NCBI GenBank assembly: GCA_958295465.1
Contig: OY282353.1
Coordinates: 4,517,001 to 4,581,000, forward strand
Source: an uncultured Gammaproteobacteria bacterium
Lineage (GTDB): Bacteria > Pseudomonadota > Gammaproteobacteria > HK1
Length of the DNA stretch: 64,000 bases
Direction: 5' to 3'
The notes under the pieces were generated by a model. That model was not told the origin of the DNA, did not search any database, and saw nothing but the letters and a program-made list of their open reading frames with translations. Positions 1-8,933 of the stretch are shown piece by piece. Both the position numbers and the translations under genes were made by a program. Numbering within the stretch: position 1 is the stretch's first letter; every line of letters starts with the position of its first letter.

Positions 1-2
1 AG

Positions 3-3000
3 ACCAGCCCGCTGATTAAGCTCGTCGGCCGGGGCGACACCACGGTGGCGGACGCCTACCTCTCCCCCCTGCTGCGCCGCTACATCGACAGGGTGGCGGA
101 CGAGCTCGGCGACGGAGTGCGGCTCATGTTCATGCAGTCGAACGGCGGCCTCACCGACGCCAGGTTGTTCCAGGGCAAGGACGCGATCCTCTCCGGCCCC
201 GCGGGGGGAATCGTGGGAGCGGTGGAGACCGCGGCCCGCGCGGGCCACGGGCGCATCGTCTCGTTCGACATGGGCGGGACCTCGACCGACGTCGCCCACT
301 GTGACGGGGCCTACGAGCGCACATTCGAAACGGTGGTGGCGGGGGTGCGCATGCGCGCCCCGATGATGATGATCCACACGGTGGCGGCGGGCGGCGGCTC
401 GATCTGCTCGTTCGACGGGGCCCGTTACCGGGTGGGGCCGGAGTCGGCCGGTGCGGACCCGGGGCCGGCCTGCTACCGGCGGGGCGGCCCGCTATGCGTG
501 ACCGACTGCAACGTGCTCCTCGGCAAGCTGCAACCGGAGTTCTTCCCGCGGGTGTTCGGCCCGAACCAGGACGAGCCGCTGGATCATGACGCGGTCATGG
601 AGAAGTTCGCCGCCCTCGCCGGCGAGATCGGGGAGCACACCGGCCGCCGGCCGCCGCTGGTCGACGTGGCGGACGGGTTCCTGCGCATCGCGGTCGACAA
701 CATGGCGAACGCCATCAAGTCGATCTCGGTGCGGCGCGGCTACGACGTGACGAGCTATACCCTGAACTGCTTCGGGGGCGCGGGCGGCCAGCACGCATGC
801 CTGGTGGCGGATGCGCTGGGCATCACCCGGGTCATGATCCACCCCTTCGCGGGCGTGCTGTCCGCGTACGGGATGGGACTGGCGGACGTGCGGGCGCTGC
901 GCGACCGCGCGGTCGAGGTCCGGCTCGACGCCGAAGGTGCGGGAGCACTCGACGAGGCGCTGGACGCGCTGGCCGGCGAGGCCTGCGCCGAGCTCGCCGG
1001 CCAAGGCATCGCGCCGGAGCGGATCACGGTCCACCGCCGCGCCCACGTCCGCTACGAAGGGACCGACACCGCGGACCTCGTGGAGGCGGGCGCCGCGCCG
1101 GAGATGAAGATCCGGTTCGAGGACGCCCACCGGCGCCGCTACGGATTCGTGATGCCGGAGAAGGCGCTGGTCATCGAGGCCGCTTCGGTGGAGGCGGTCG
1201 GCACGGTGCGGGAAGCGTCGAATCCGTTCGCGGCCCCCGCCCATGGCGGGACTCCCGCCGGCGGCGGACGATGCCCGCGACCGGAGCCGGTGGCCACCGT
1301 CGCCGCGCACTTCGGAGGCGTGGAGCACGAAACACCGGTCTTCCGGCGCGATGCGCTCGCGGCGGGCGATGCAGTGGACGGACCCGCCATCATCCTCGAA
1401 TCCACCGCCACCACCGTGGTGGAGGCCGGCTGGCGGGCGCGCCTTGCCGCGAGCGGCGATCTCGTCCTGGAGCGGGTGGTGGCGCTCGCCCGCGAATCCG
1501 CGGTCGGGACCGACTGCGACCCGGTCATGCTGGAGGTCTTCAACAACCGGTTCATGTCCATCGCCGAGCAGATGGGACTGACCCTGGAGAACACCGCCTA
1601 CTCGGTCAACATCAAGGAGCGGCTGGACTTCTCCTGTGCGCTCTTCGACCCCGAGGGGATGCTGGTGGCGAACGCCCCGCACATCCCGATCCACCTCGGC
1701 TCGATGAGCGAGAGCATCCGAACCGTCATCCGCGAGAACGCGGGGAGGATGAAGCCGGGCGACGTGTTCTGCGTGAACGCCCCCTACAACGGCGGCACCC
1801 ATCTGCCGGACGTGACCGTCATCACCCCGGTGTTCGACGATGGAGGCGTGGGCGGAACCCGGAGTGCGTCGCAGGACGGAGGCGATCATGCAGAGACGGG
1901 AAGCGCTCCCGGTGCGGCGGCGGGCGCGGCCCGCGGAACACCCGCCGGCGCAGTTCCCGGCGCGGGGACGGACCGGCGGATCCTCTTCTTCGTCGCGAGC
2001 CGGGGACATCACGCGGACATCGGCGGCTCGATGCCGGGCTCGATGCCGCCGGATGCGCGCACCGTCGAGGAGGAAGGCGTCCTCTTCGACGACTTCATGC
2101 TCGTGGACGGCGGACGTTTCCTCGAAATCGAGCTTCGCACGCATCTGGGAGCGGGACCGTGGCCGGCGCGCAACCCGGATCAGAACGTGGCGGATCTCAA
2201 GGCCCAGATCGCGGCGGGCGAGAAAGGCATCCGGGAAGTACGCCGCATGATCGGGGATTTCGGGCTCGACGTCGTCCACGCCTACATGAAGCACGTCCAG
2301 GACAACGCGGAGGAGCAGGTCCGGCGGGTGATCGACGTGATGCGGGACGGCGAGTTCGAGCTTCCGATGGATGACGGAAGCGTCATCCGGGTGCGCATCA
2401 CCTTCGACAAGACGAGGCGCGAAGCCACCGTCGACTTCACCGGCACGAGCCCGCAGCGCCCCAACAACTTCAACGCCCCCTCGGCGGTGGCGCGCTCCGC
2501 GGTGCTGTACGTCTTCCGCTGCCTGGTCGATGACGAGATCCCGCTCAACGAAGGGTGCCTGAAGCCGATTCGCATCATCATTCCGGACGATTCGATGCTG
2601 GCTCCGAAGTACCCCGCGGCGGTGGCGGCCGGCAACGTGGAGACGAGCCAGGCGATCACCGACGCCCTGTTCGGCGCCCTCGGGGTGGCGGCGGAGAGCC
2701 AGGGCACCATGAACAACGTCCTCTTCGGCAACGACCGCCACCAGTACTACGAGACGGTATGCGGCGGAGCGGGAGCGGGTCCCGGCTACCATGGCACCTC
2801 CGCCGTGCACACCCACATGACCAATACCCGCCTGACCGATCCCGAGGTCCTGGAATGGCGCTACCCGGTGGTGCTGGAGAGCTTCGAGGTGGACCGCGGC
2901 AGCGGCGGGGCCGGACGCTGGCGGGGCGGCGACGGCACCTTGCGCCGCATCCGGTTCCTGGAGGCGATGGACCTCACGGTGCTGTCCCAGCACCGCCTCA

Positions 3001-3200
3001 TCCCCCCTTACGGCCTGGCCGGAGGCGAGTCCGGCCGATGCGGGCGCAACCGGGTGGAGCGCGCCGGCGGGACGGTGCACGAGATGGGCGGGCAGGGCCA
3101 CTGTACGGTGGGACCGGGCGACGTGTTCGTGCTTCGGACGCCCTCGGGCGGCGGCTACGGCCTGCCGCCGGTGTCCGGCGGCAGGCCGTTCGAGCCATGA
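3..3200 (+). CDS. Hydantoinase A/B (5-oxoprolinase family) fusion protein, 5' end outside window
   Basis: The reading frame is open to the left edge, and the residues before the first internal GTG (position 45) still fit the HyuA family (SPLIKLVGRGDTTVADAYLSP), so the gene starts outside the window. The N-terminal part is HyuA-like, with the ATP-binding FDMGGTSTDVA loop. From about residue 500 the HyuB half begins (DPVMLEVFNNRFMSIAEQMG), as in fused ATP-dependent 5-oxoprolinases and N-methylhydantoinases, which open cyclic amides such as hydantoins or 5-oxoproline at the cost of ATP. The exact substrate is not readable; N-methylhydantoin, which leads to sarcosine, would fit the sarcosine oxidase genes downstream, but that is inference. 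A Gly/Ala-rich insertion of about 40 residues (positions 1845-1980) interrupts the HyuB half before the conserved ASRGHHADIGG segment. The stop codon overlaps the next ATG. Confidence 0.88.
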   Translation, partial: TSPLIKLVGRGDTTVADAYLSPLLRRYIDRVADELGDGVRLMFMQSNGGLTDARLFQGKDAILSGPAGGIVGAVETAARAGHGRIVSFDMGGTSTDVAHCDGAYERTFETVVAGVRMRAPMMMIHTVAAGGGSICSFDGARYRVGPESAGADPGPACYRRGGPLCVTDCNVLLGKLQPEFFPRVFGPNQDEPLDHDAVMEKFAALAGEIGEHTGRRPPLVDVADGFLRIAVDNMANAIKSISVRRGYDVTSYTLNCFGGAGGQHACLVADALGITRVMIHPFAGVLSAYGMGLADVRALRDRAVEVRLDAEGAGALDEALDALAGEACAELAGQGIAPERITVHRRAHVRYEGTDTADLVEAGAAPEMKIRFEDAHRRRYGFVMPEKALVIEAASVEAVGTVREASNPFAAPAHGGTPAGGGRCPRPEPVATVAAHFGGVEHETPVFRRDALAAGDAVDGPAIILESTATTVVEAGWRARLAASGDLVLERVVALARESAVGTDCDPVMLEVFNNRFMSIAEQMGLTLENTAYSVNIKERLDFSCALFDPEGMLVANAPHIPIHLGSMSESIRTVIRENAGRMKPGDVFCVNAPYNGGTHLPDVTVITPVFDDGGVGGTRSASQDGGDHAETGSAPGAAAGAARGTPAGAVPGAGTDRRILFFVASRGHHADIGGSMPGSMPPDARTVEEEGVLFDDFMLVDGGRFLEIELRTHLGAGPWPARNPDQNVADLKAQIAAGEKGIREVRRMIGDFGLDVVHAYMKHVQDNAEEQVRRVIDVMRDGEFELPMDDGSVIRVRITFDKTRREATVDFTGTSPQRPNNFNAPSAVARSAVLYVFRCLVDDEIPLNEGCLKPIRIIIPDDSMLAPKYPAAVAAGNVETSQAITDALFGALGVAAESQGTMNNVLFGNDRHQYYETVCGGAGAGPGYHGTSAVHTHMTNTRLTDPEVLEWRYPVVLESFEVDRGSGGAGRWRGGDGTLRRIRFLEAMDLTVLSQHRLIPPYGLAGGESGRCGRNRVERAGGTVHEMGGQGHCTVGPGDVFVLRTPSGGGYGLPPVSGGRPFEP

Positions 3201-3445
3201 GCACCACGGGTCAGGCCGAGGATCGGCTGCGGGCGTGGAAGCTGAAAGACAGAGGACAGACCTTCATGGTCTGCGACCCCGAATTGCAACGCGACGACAA
3301 AGCCGACATGGTTCGGCTCCGGTACGCCGGCGAGACACTGGAAGTCCGCCACGATCAGGCGTTCCGGCCATCGGAACCGGGGCGGCGGCGCGACGCGACG
3401 TCGGGTGTCGGATCGTCGGTGAGAGCCCGCGGAACTGCGGAGTGA
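3197..3445 (+). CDS. Small hypothetical protein coupled to the hydantoinase gene
   Basis: An 82-residue ORF starts at an ATG that overlaps the hydantoinase stop codon (ATGA), an arrangement typical of translational coupling. The first 60 residues look like a compact charged protein (MSTTGQAEDRLRAWKLKDRG, then a segment MVRLRYAGETLEVRHDQAF). The C-terminus is low-complexity and Arg/Gly-rich. No family is recognised and no membrane segment or signal peptide is visible. The gene converges on the activase gene that ends ten bases further on. The overlap is the main argument that it is real. Confidence 0.5.
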   Translation: MSTTGQAEDRLRAWKLKDRGQTFMVCDPELQRDDKADMVRLRYAGETLEVRHDQAFRPSEPGRRRDATSGVGSSVRARGTAE

Positions 3446-3454
3446 CATCGGGTT

Positions 3455-5491
3455 TCAGCGCAGCCTGCCCCGCCGCCGCCGGCGCCCGACGCCCTCCCCG
3501 CCCGCGCGGGCGGACTTGCGCGCCGGCAGCACGACCGCCTTCGCGAGTTCCGGGTACGCGGCGGTCTTGTGGGGGATCGCCATCGCCTCCACGAAATGCG
3601 CCTGGAAACGCGGCTCCACGGCGGTCTCCACCTTCTCGATCCGGCGCACCACGCGCTCGATCTCGGGCCGCGCGCCCCGGTCGAGCAGCGCGATCCGCGC
3701 ACCGGTGCCGGCCGCGTTCCCCGCCGAGGTGACGTGCTCCAGCGCGCAGTCCGGCACCAGGCCGAGCACCATCGCGTACTTCACGTCGATGTGGCTCCCG
3801 AACGCCCCCGCCAGCCGGATGCGGTCCACCCGCTCCACCCCGAGCCGGTCCATCAGCAGCCGCACCCCGGCGTAGAGCGCAGCCTTGGCGAGCTGGATGG
3901 CCCGCACGTCGTTCTGGGTCACCCGCACCTCGACGTCCCCCCGGTGCAGCACGTAGGCGAAGGTGCGCCCGTCCTCGACGATGCGGTCGCTGCGCCCGGC
4001 GCCGCCGGGGAGGATCACGCCGTCCTCGTCCACGATACCGGCGAGGTACATCTCCGCCACCACCTCGATGATCCCGGAGCCGCAGATCCCCGTGACCGCG
4101 ACGCCAGCATCGGCGGCGGCGAACCCGGGCTCGTCGGACCACGCCTCGTTCCCGATGACCCGGTAGCGCGGCTCCAGGGTGATCGGGTCGATCCGCACCC
4201 GCTCGACGGCCCCCGGCGCGGCCCGCTGGCCGCAGCTTATCTGGGCACCCTCGAACGCCGGGCCGGTGGGGCTCGACGCCGCGAGCATCCGCTCGCGGCT
4301 GCCGAGCACGATCTCGGCGTTGGTGCCGACGTCCACCACGAGGTTGATCTCGTCGCGGAGATATGGCGCCTCGGAGAGGATCACGCCCGCGGTGTCGGCG
4401 CCCACGTGCCCCGCCACGCAGGGCAGCACGTAGGCCCGCGCCCCCGGATGCAGGCCGAGATCGAGGGCGCCCGCCGCCAGGTTCACCGCGGCGTCCACGG
4501 CCAGGGCGAAGGGCGCCTGGCCCAGCTCCACCGGGCTCAGGCCGAGCAGGAGGTGGTGCATGATCGGATTGCCGACCAGGGTCACGTCGAGGATCTCCTC
4601 CGGCGCGATGCCGGCTTCGGCCGCCGCCTCGTGGAGCAGGCCCCGGATCGCGGCGCGCACCGCCGCGGTCATCTCCCGCTCGCCGCCGGGGTGCATCATC
4701 ACGTACGAGACGCGGCTCATGAGGTCCTCGCCGAACCGGATCTGCGGGTTCATCGCGCCGGCCGAGGCGACGACCTCGCCGGACGAGAGCTCGCTCAGAT
4801 GCGCCGCGATGGTGGTCGAGCCGACGTCCACCGCCGCCCCGTATGCCTTGTCCCGGAAGCCCGGCCAGACCGCGATGACGTCACGCCCGTCGTGTACCGC
4901 GACGGTGATCCGCCACCCGCCGGAGCGCAGGGTCGTCTGGAGGGTCTCCAGCACCGCGAGATCGCAGCGCACGTCCTCCACGCCCCATTCCTCGCGCAAC
5001 GCCGCCTCGACCCTGCGCAGATCCCCGGCCGGCTCGTGCATGTCGGGCGGCACGACCTCGATGAAGTGCAGCCGCACCACGGGGTCGACCCGGATCGCGT
5101 GCACCTCGGCGCGCTTGCGCACCACCTGCCGATGGACCTGGCTGTCGGGGGGGACGTCGATCACCACGTCGCCGCGGATCTCCGTCGAGCAGCCGAGGCG
5201 GCGTCCGGCGGCGAGCGGCGCACGCTTGTCGTGGTAGCGCTGCTCGATCGGCCCGAATTCGGAGAGGTGATCGGCCCGGGAGGCGACCCCGTGCTTGGGG
5301 AACTCCCCGATGCTCTGCACGACCTGGCAGCGCCCGCAGATCCCCCGCCCGCCGCAGACCGAGTCGAGGTCCACCCCGAGGGCCCGGGCCGCGTCGAGGA
5401 TCTTCGTCCCGGCCGGGAACCGCCCCCGACGCCCCGAAGGCGTGAAGACGACCTGCGCGGCGCCGCTCCGGGAGTGGGAGTCTTCAGCCAT
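3455..5491 (-). CDS. Ferredoxin/ASKHA-domain corrinoid activation protein (RACo/RamA-like, DUF4445)
   Basis: The N-terminus holds a plant-type [2Fe-2S] ferredoxin domain with cysteine spacing CGGRGICGRC. The rest is the ASKHA-fold DUF4445 region with phosphate-loop-like segments (AAVDVGSTTIAAH, LVVDVGTNAEIV, LAGAFGSHID). Proteins of this build reduce inactive Co(II) corrinoid to Co(I) at ATP cost for corrinoid-dependent methyltransferases. The gene is last in a leftward operon after a corrinoid protein and a pterin methyltransferase, which supports that role. The start is uncertain. The ATG at 5491 gives MAEDSHSRSG and is preferred; a GTG at 5524 would add a peptide encoded by the local tandem repeat. 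No good ribosome binding site precedes either. Confidence 0.85.
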   Translation of the reverse strand: MAEDSHSRSGAAQVVFTPSGRRGRFPAGTKILDAARALGVDLDSVCGGRGICGRCQVVQSIGEFPKHGVASRADHLSEFGPIEQRYHDKRAPLAAGRRLGCSTEIRGDVVIDVPPDSQVHRQVVRKRAEVHAIRVDPVVRLHFIEVVPPDMHEPAGDLRRVEAALREEWGVEDVRCDLAVLETLQTTLRSGGWRITVAVHDGRDVIAVWPGFRDKAYGAAVDVGSTTIAAHLSELSSGEVVASAGAMNPQIRFGEDLMSRVSYVMMHPGGEREMTAAVRAAIRGLLHEAAAEAGIAPEEILDVTLVGNPIMHHLLLGLSPVELGQAPFALAVDAAVNLAAGALDLGLHPGARAYVLPCVAGHVGADTAGVILSEAPYLRDEINLVVDVGTNAEIVLGSRERMLAASSPTGPAFEGAQISCGQRAAPGAVERVRIDPITLEPRYRVIGNEAWSDEPGFAAADAGVAVTGICGSGIIEVVAEMYLAGIVDEDGVILPGGAGRSDRIVEDGRTFAYVLHRGDVEVRVTQNDVRAIQLAKAALYAGVRLLMDRLGVERVDRIRLAGAFGSHIDVKYAMVLGLVPDCALEHVTSAGNAAGTGARIALLDRGARPEIERVVRRIEKVETAVEPRFQAHFVEAMAIPHKTAAYPELAKAVVLPARKSARAGGEGVGRRRRRGRLR

Positions 5492-5642
5492 CACCGCGAC
5501 CGCTGGTGCGCCGGGAGTCTTCACCCACGGCGGCGGTGATCGCCGGTGTGCCGGAGGGTTTCATCCACCACGGCGACGGCAGCCACTGGTTGCACCGGAA
5601 ACTTCACCCGCGACGGCGGCGCCGGCCGCTGGTGCGCCGGCC
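5480..5642. repeat. Four degenerate tandem repeat units across the methyltransferase-activase junction
   Basis: Four units of about 37-44 bp (near 5480, 5517, 5557 and 5601) share the pattern CTTCAnCC, then a CGGCG-rich core, then GGTGnGCCGG. They run from the last codons of the methyltransferase gene through the spacer into the activase start. On the minus strand each unit gives a GTGAAG-type start-like segment, so the repeat has multiplied possible start sites. Confidence 0.6.
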
Positions 5643-6704
5643 CCGCTCTCCCTCGCTGCCGGGCACGGGCGGTTCGCGGTAGCGCGCGATCCAGCGCCGG
5701 CAATCCCGGTCCTGCCCCATCATGACGTCCGCGGCCAGGCAGGTCTGGACGATGTCGCCGTGCATGGGGTTGGTGATCGCGGAAGTCATCCCCGCGGTGA
5801 TCGCCATCGAGAGGAAGGTGCTGTTGATGCCGTTCCGGTTCGGCAGGCCGAAGCTGATGTTCGAGGCGCCACATGTCGAATTGACCTGAAGTTCCTCTCG
5901 TAATCGCCTGAGAATATGCATGACTTGCCGGCCGGCCTGGTTGATCGCTCCGATCGGCATCACCAGCGGATCGACGACGATGTCGGCGCGCGGGATGCCG
6001 TGGTCATCGGCCCGCTCCACGATCTTCCGGGCGACCGCGAACCTCTCGTCGGGGTCCTCGGAGATCCCGGTCTCGTCGTTGGAGATCGCCACCACCGCCG
6101 CGCCGTGCTTCTTCACCAGGGGGAGGACCGATTCCAGCCGCTCCTCCTCGCCGGTGACGGAGTTCACCAGCGCCTTGCCTTCGTACACCTCGAGCCCGGC
6201 TTCGAGCGCGGCGACGATGGATGAATCGATCGACAGGGGGACGTCGGTGACCGATTGCACGAGCTTCACCGCCCGCGCGAGCAGGGCGGGCTCGTCCGCG
6301 AGGGGAATGCCGGCGTTGACGTCGAGCATGTGCGCGCCGGCCTGCACTTGAATCCGGGCATCCGCCTCGACGCGGGAGAAGTCGTCCGCCGCCATCTCCT
6401 CCGCGAGCACCTTGCGTCCCGTGGGGTTGATGCGCTCGCCGATGATGACGAACGGCCGTTCGAAACCGATGACGACCTCGCGGCGCGCCGAGCTGAGTAC
6501 GGTCTCCGTCAAGGGCCGTTCCCCGCGAACGGCGACCGCTGGCGCGGTCGCTTGGCGATTCCGCTGCGCGGAATCGCAGGTGCTACAGCCAACGCAGTGG
6601 ACGGGCACGGCGACCGCTGGCGCGGCCGTTTGGCGATTTCGCTGCGCGGAATCGCGGGTGCTACAGCCAACGCAGTGGACGGACAAGGAACAGTCTTGTT
6701 CCAT
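5604..6704 (-). CDS. Methyltetrahydrofolate:corrinoid methyltransferase (pterin-binding, DHPS-like)
   Basis: The core (VVIGFERPFVIIGERINPTG, DVNAGIPLADEPALL, PLSIDSS, ITNPMHGDIVQTCLAADVMMG) is the pterin-binding TIM barrel found in MetH and in methyl-THF:corrinoid methyltransferases. It should move the methyl group between methyl-THF and the corrinoid protein encoded just upstream. The Arg-rich tail is common in this family. The start is unclear. The ATG at 6704 (41 bases after the upstream stop) would make the first 60 or so residues from two copies of the palindromic repeat. A TTG at 6512 with GGGGAA upstream would begin close to the conserved domain. If 6704 is used, the protein carries a repeat-derived Cys-rich N-terminal tail. 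No homocysteine-binding or trimethylamine-type methyltransferase partner is in the window. Confidence 0.85.
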   Translation of the reverse strand: MEQDCSLSVHCVGCSTRDSAQRNRQTAAPAVAVPVHCVGCSTCDSAQRNRQATAPAVAVRGERPLTETVLSSARREVVIGFERPFVIIGERINPTGRKVLAEEMAADDFSRVEADARIQVQAGAHMLDVNAGIPLADEPALLARAVKLVQSVTDVPLSIDSSIVAALEAGLEVYEGKALVNSVTGEEERLESVLPLVKKHGAAVVAISNDETGISEDPDERFAVARKIVERADDHGIPRADIVVDPLVMPIGAINQAGRQVMHILRRLREELQVNSTCGASNISFGLPNRNGINSTFLSMAITAGMTSAITNPMHGDIVQTCLAADVMMGQDRDCRRWIARYREPPVPGSEGERGRRTSGRRRRRG

Positions 6705-6707
6705 GCA
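6531..6707. repeat. Palindromic repeat element, two tandem units (locus 1)
   Basis: Two copies start at 6531 and 6609, exactly 78 bp (26 codons) apart. Each contains a hairpin GCGACCGC/GCGGTCGC (degenerate in the second copy), a second hairpin built on GCGATTCCGC/GCGGAATCGC, and then a CTACAGCCAACGCAGTGGAC segment. The array closes with GGAACAGTCTTGTTCC. Both strands are open across it. It lies between the corrinoid gene and the conserved start of the methyltransferase gene. Related copies are at 10737-10835 and 48474-48573. Confidence 0.85.
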
Positions 6708-6744
6708 GGCGGAGCTTCCATCGGCCCGCGGCCCGTGCGGCCCA

Positions 6745-7488
6745 TCATGCCGGGCGCCGCGCGCCCCGGATGTTGTGCTGGCGGGCCATGAACTCCTTGG
6801 CCGTCTCCACCGCGACCGCCGCGTCCCGGCAGTAGGCGTCGGCGCCGACCGCCTCGGCGAACTGCTCGTTGAGGGGGGCGCCGCCGACCAGCACCGTGTA
6901 GTCGTCGCGCCAGCCGCGCTCCTTCAACGTGTCGATGACCACCTTCATGTACGGCATGGTCGTCGTGAGCAGGGCCGACATGCCCAGGATGTCCGGCTTG
7001 TGTTCCTCCAGGGCGGCGAGGAACTCGTCGGCGTCGGTGTTGATGCCGAGGTCGATCACCTCGAAGCCGGCGCCTTCGAGCATCATCCCGACGAGGTTCT
7101 TGCCGATGTCGTGGATGTCCCCCTTGACCGTACCGATGACCACCTTGCCGATCGTGGCCGCGCCGGTCTCGGCCAGCAGGGGGCGCAGGATGGCCATCCC
7201 CCCCTTCATCGCGTTGGCGGCGAGCAGCACCTCGGGAACGAAGAGGATGCCGTCGCGGAAGTCGATCCCGACGATGCGCATCCCCTCGACGAGCGCGTCG
7301 TCGAGGACGCGCTTCGCCGCCCACCCGCGTTCGAGCAGGATGTTGGTGCCTTCCACGATCTCTTCCTTCAGGCCATCGTAGAGATCGTCGTGCATCTGCT
7401 TGACGAGCTCGTCGTCGGGCAGCGTCCGCAGGTCGAGCTCCTCGTCCTCCCCCGTACCGTCTACGCGATCGGCGTCTTCACTTTGCAC
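6745..7488 (-). CDS. Corrinoid (B12-binding) protein of a methyltransferase system
   Basis: A helical cap domain (LVKQMHDDLYDGLKEEIVEG) is followed by a Rossmann-like B12-binding domain with the classic GTVKGDIHDIGKNLV motif (DxHxxG, whose His ligates cobalt), then MSALLTTTMPYMK and VGGAPL, as in MtaC, MttC and the MetH B12 module. The protein shuttles a methyl group between the pterin methyltransferase encoded next and an unseen partner. Start: the GTG at 7488 has GAGGAG eight bases upstream; the longer frame to 7893 has no such support and reads through low-quality sequence. It is the first gene of the leftward three-gene operon. Confidence 0.88.
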   Translation of the reverse strand: MQSEDADRVDGTGEDEELDLRTLPDDELVKQMHDDLYDGLKEEIVEGTNILLERGWAAKRVLDDALVEGMRIVGIDFRDGILFVPEVLLAANAMKGGMAILRPLLAETGAATIGKVVIGTVKGDIHDIGKNLVGMMLEGAGFEVIDLGINTDADEFLAALEEHKPDILGMSALLTTTMPYMKVVIDTLKERGWRDDYTVLVGGAPLNEQFAEAVGADAYCRDAAVAVETAKEFMARQHNIRGARRPA

Positions 7489-7868
7489 GGCTGTGGCTCC
7501 TCGATGGCAATCCGGCGGACCGGCCATGCGCCCCTGCCCTCGCGACCCGCGGTCGTGGCGCGCAACCGGCCGATCCAATGCACACGATCCGTCGCGAACA
7601 CGGCACGTTCGTGCCGGAATCCGACGGTCGCGCGTAGCGTTGCGGCCAGCCTCCTCCGAATGTCTCCGGGACGTTGGAGCACGGTGGACGAACCTGCTAG
7701 CCTGCGCCGCCGCGCGAAGACTACCGCCGCCGCAACGCGCGCTGCAATCACTAAATTCCTGATTGAATTCCCAACCCGGCATAGCCGGAACCAAACGCCG
7801 GTCGACGGAAAAATCTTCGTCGTTTCGTCGAAAGACTTCACGGGCAGGAGACTGACAGGGAGATGCGC
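7489..7868. other. Divergent intergenic region between the corrinoid operon and folD
   Basis: About 380 bp separate two divergent gene starts, so promoters for both should lie here. The folD-proximal part (about 7735-7830) is clearly AT-richer than its surroundings (ACTAAATTCCTGATTGAATT) and is the likeliest promoter area. No cobalamin riboswitch B12-box, glycine riboswitch core or SAM/SAH aptamer could be recognised by eye. Confidence 0.4.
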
Positions 7869-8768
7869 ATGAACGACACCACCGCGGACCCACGGATCAT
7901 CGACGGCAAGGCGTTCGCGGCCGGGCTGCGCGCGAAGGTCGCGACCCGGGTCGGGGCTCTGAAGAGCCGCCACGGCATCGAGCCGGGGCTCGCGGTCGTG
8001 CTCGCCGGCGAGAACCCGGCCAGCCAGGTCTACGTGCGCAACAAGGCGAGGCAGACCCGCGAGGCGGGCATGCAGTCGTTCGAGCACCGGTTGCCGGCGG
8101 CGACGGCGCAGGATGACCTCCTGGCCCTGGTACGCCAGCTCAACCGGGACCCCCGGGTGAGCGGAATCCTGGTACAGCTCCCGTTGCCGGAGCAGATCAG
8201 CGCCGATGCGGTGATCGCGACCATCGACCCGGCGAAGGACGTCGACGGCTTCCATACCACCAACGCCGGCCTGCTCGCGGTCGGTGGCGAAGGCATGGTC
8301 CCGTGCACCCCACTCGGCTGCCTGATGCTGCTGAAAAATCGCCTCGGCGACCTCACCGGGCTGCGCGCTCTCGTGCTCGGGCGCTCGAACATCGTGGGCA
8401 AGCCGATGGCCCAGTTGCTCATCCGGGAGAGCTGTACGGTGACCGTCGCCCACTCCCGCACCCGTGACCTCGCCGGGGAGTGCCGGCGCGCGGACGTCCT
8501 GGTGGCGGCGGTCGGCCGGCCCCGGATGGTCCCCGGCGACTGGATCAAGCCGGGCGCGGCGGTCATCGACGTCGGCATCAACCGGGTCGACGCGGGGAAC
8601 GGAAAGACGAAGCTCGCCGGCGACGTGGACTTCGAGAGCGCCCTCCCGGTCTCCGGGGGCATCACCCCGGTGCCCGGCGGAGTCGGGCCGATGACCATCG
8701 CCTGCCTGTTGCACAACACCGTGCTCGCCGCATGCCGCCGGCACGGGGTCGAGGTCCCGGAGGGCTGA
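7869..8768 (+). CDS. folD: Bifunctional methylene-THF dehydrogenase / methenyl-THF cyclohydrolase
   Basis: A full-length FolD of about 299 residues. It has the catalytic-lysine segment YVRNKARQTREAGM, the PLPEQI and DPAKDVDGFHTTNAG signature, the dinucleotide loop LGRSNIVGKPMA and the closing PVPGGVGPMTIA. It converts 5,10-methylene-THF to methenyl- and then 10-formyl-THF. Two ATGs are close (7863, 7869); the second stands seven bases after AGGGAG and is preferred. In this neighbourhood FolD would oxidise the methylene-THF made by the sarcosine oxidases, while MetF (20652) would reduce it. Confidence 0.95.
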   Translation: MNDTTADPRIIDGKAFAAGLRAKVATRVGALKSRHGIEPGLAVVLAGENPASQVYVRNKARQTREAGMQSFEHRLPAATAQDDLLALVRQLNRDPRVSGILVQLPLPEQISADAVIATIDPAKDVDGFHTTNAGLLAVGGEGMVPCTPLGCLMLLKNRLGDLTGLRALVLGRSNIVGKPMAQLLIRESCTVTVAHSRTRDLAGECRRADVLVAAVGRPRMVPGDWIKPGAAVIDVGINRVDAGNGKTKLAGDVDFESALPVSGGITPVPGGVGPMTIACLLHNTVLAACRRHGVEVPEG

Positions 8769-8933
8769 ACGGCTCTCGAACGAGGCAGGCAAACCGATGG
8801 CCCGTTCGTCCATCCGGAAACACCGCGAACACCACGCTGTGCATGGAGCCCCCGCCCTGCCCGCCGCGAGCCGGGCTCGCTCGAACCGCCGTGATGATGG
8901 CATCATGCCTTGCCAATTCCAGGGAGCGCCCGC

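Noticed and set aside
6745..7893. Corrinoid protein start at 7893
   Set aside because: The upstream 130 codons are of non-coding character and overlap the folD start region. The GTG at 7488 has GAGGAG at good spacing.
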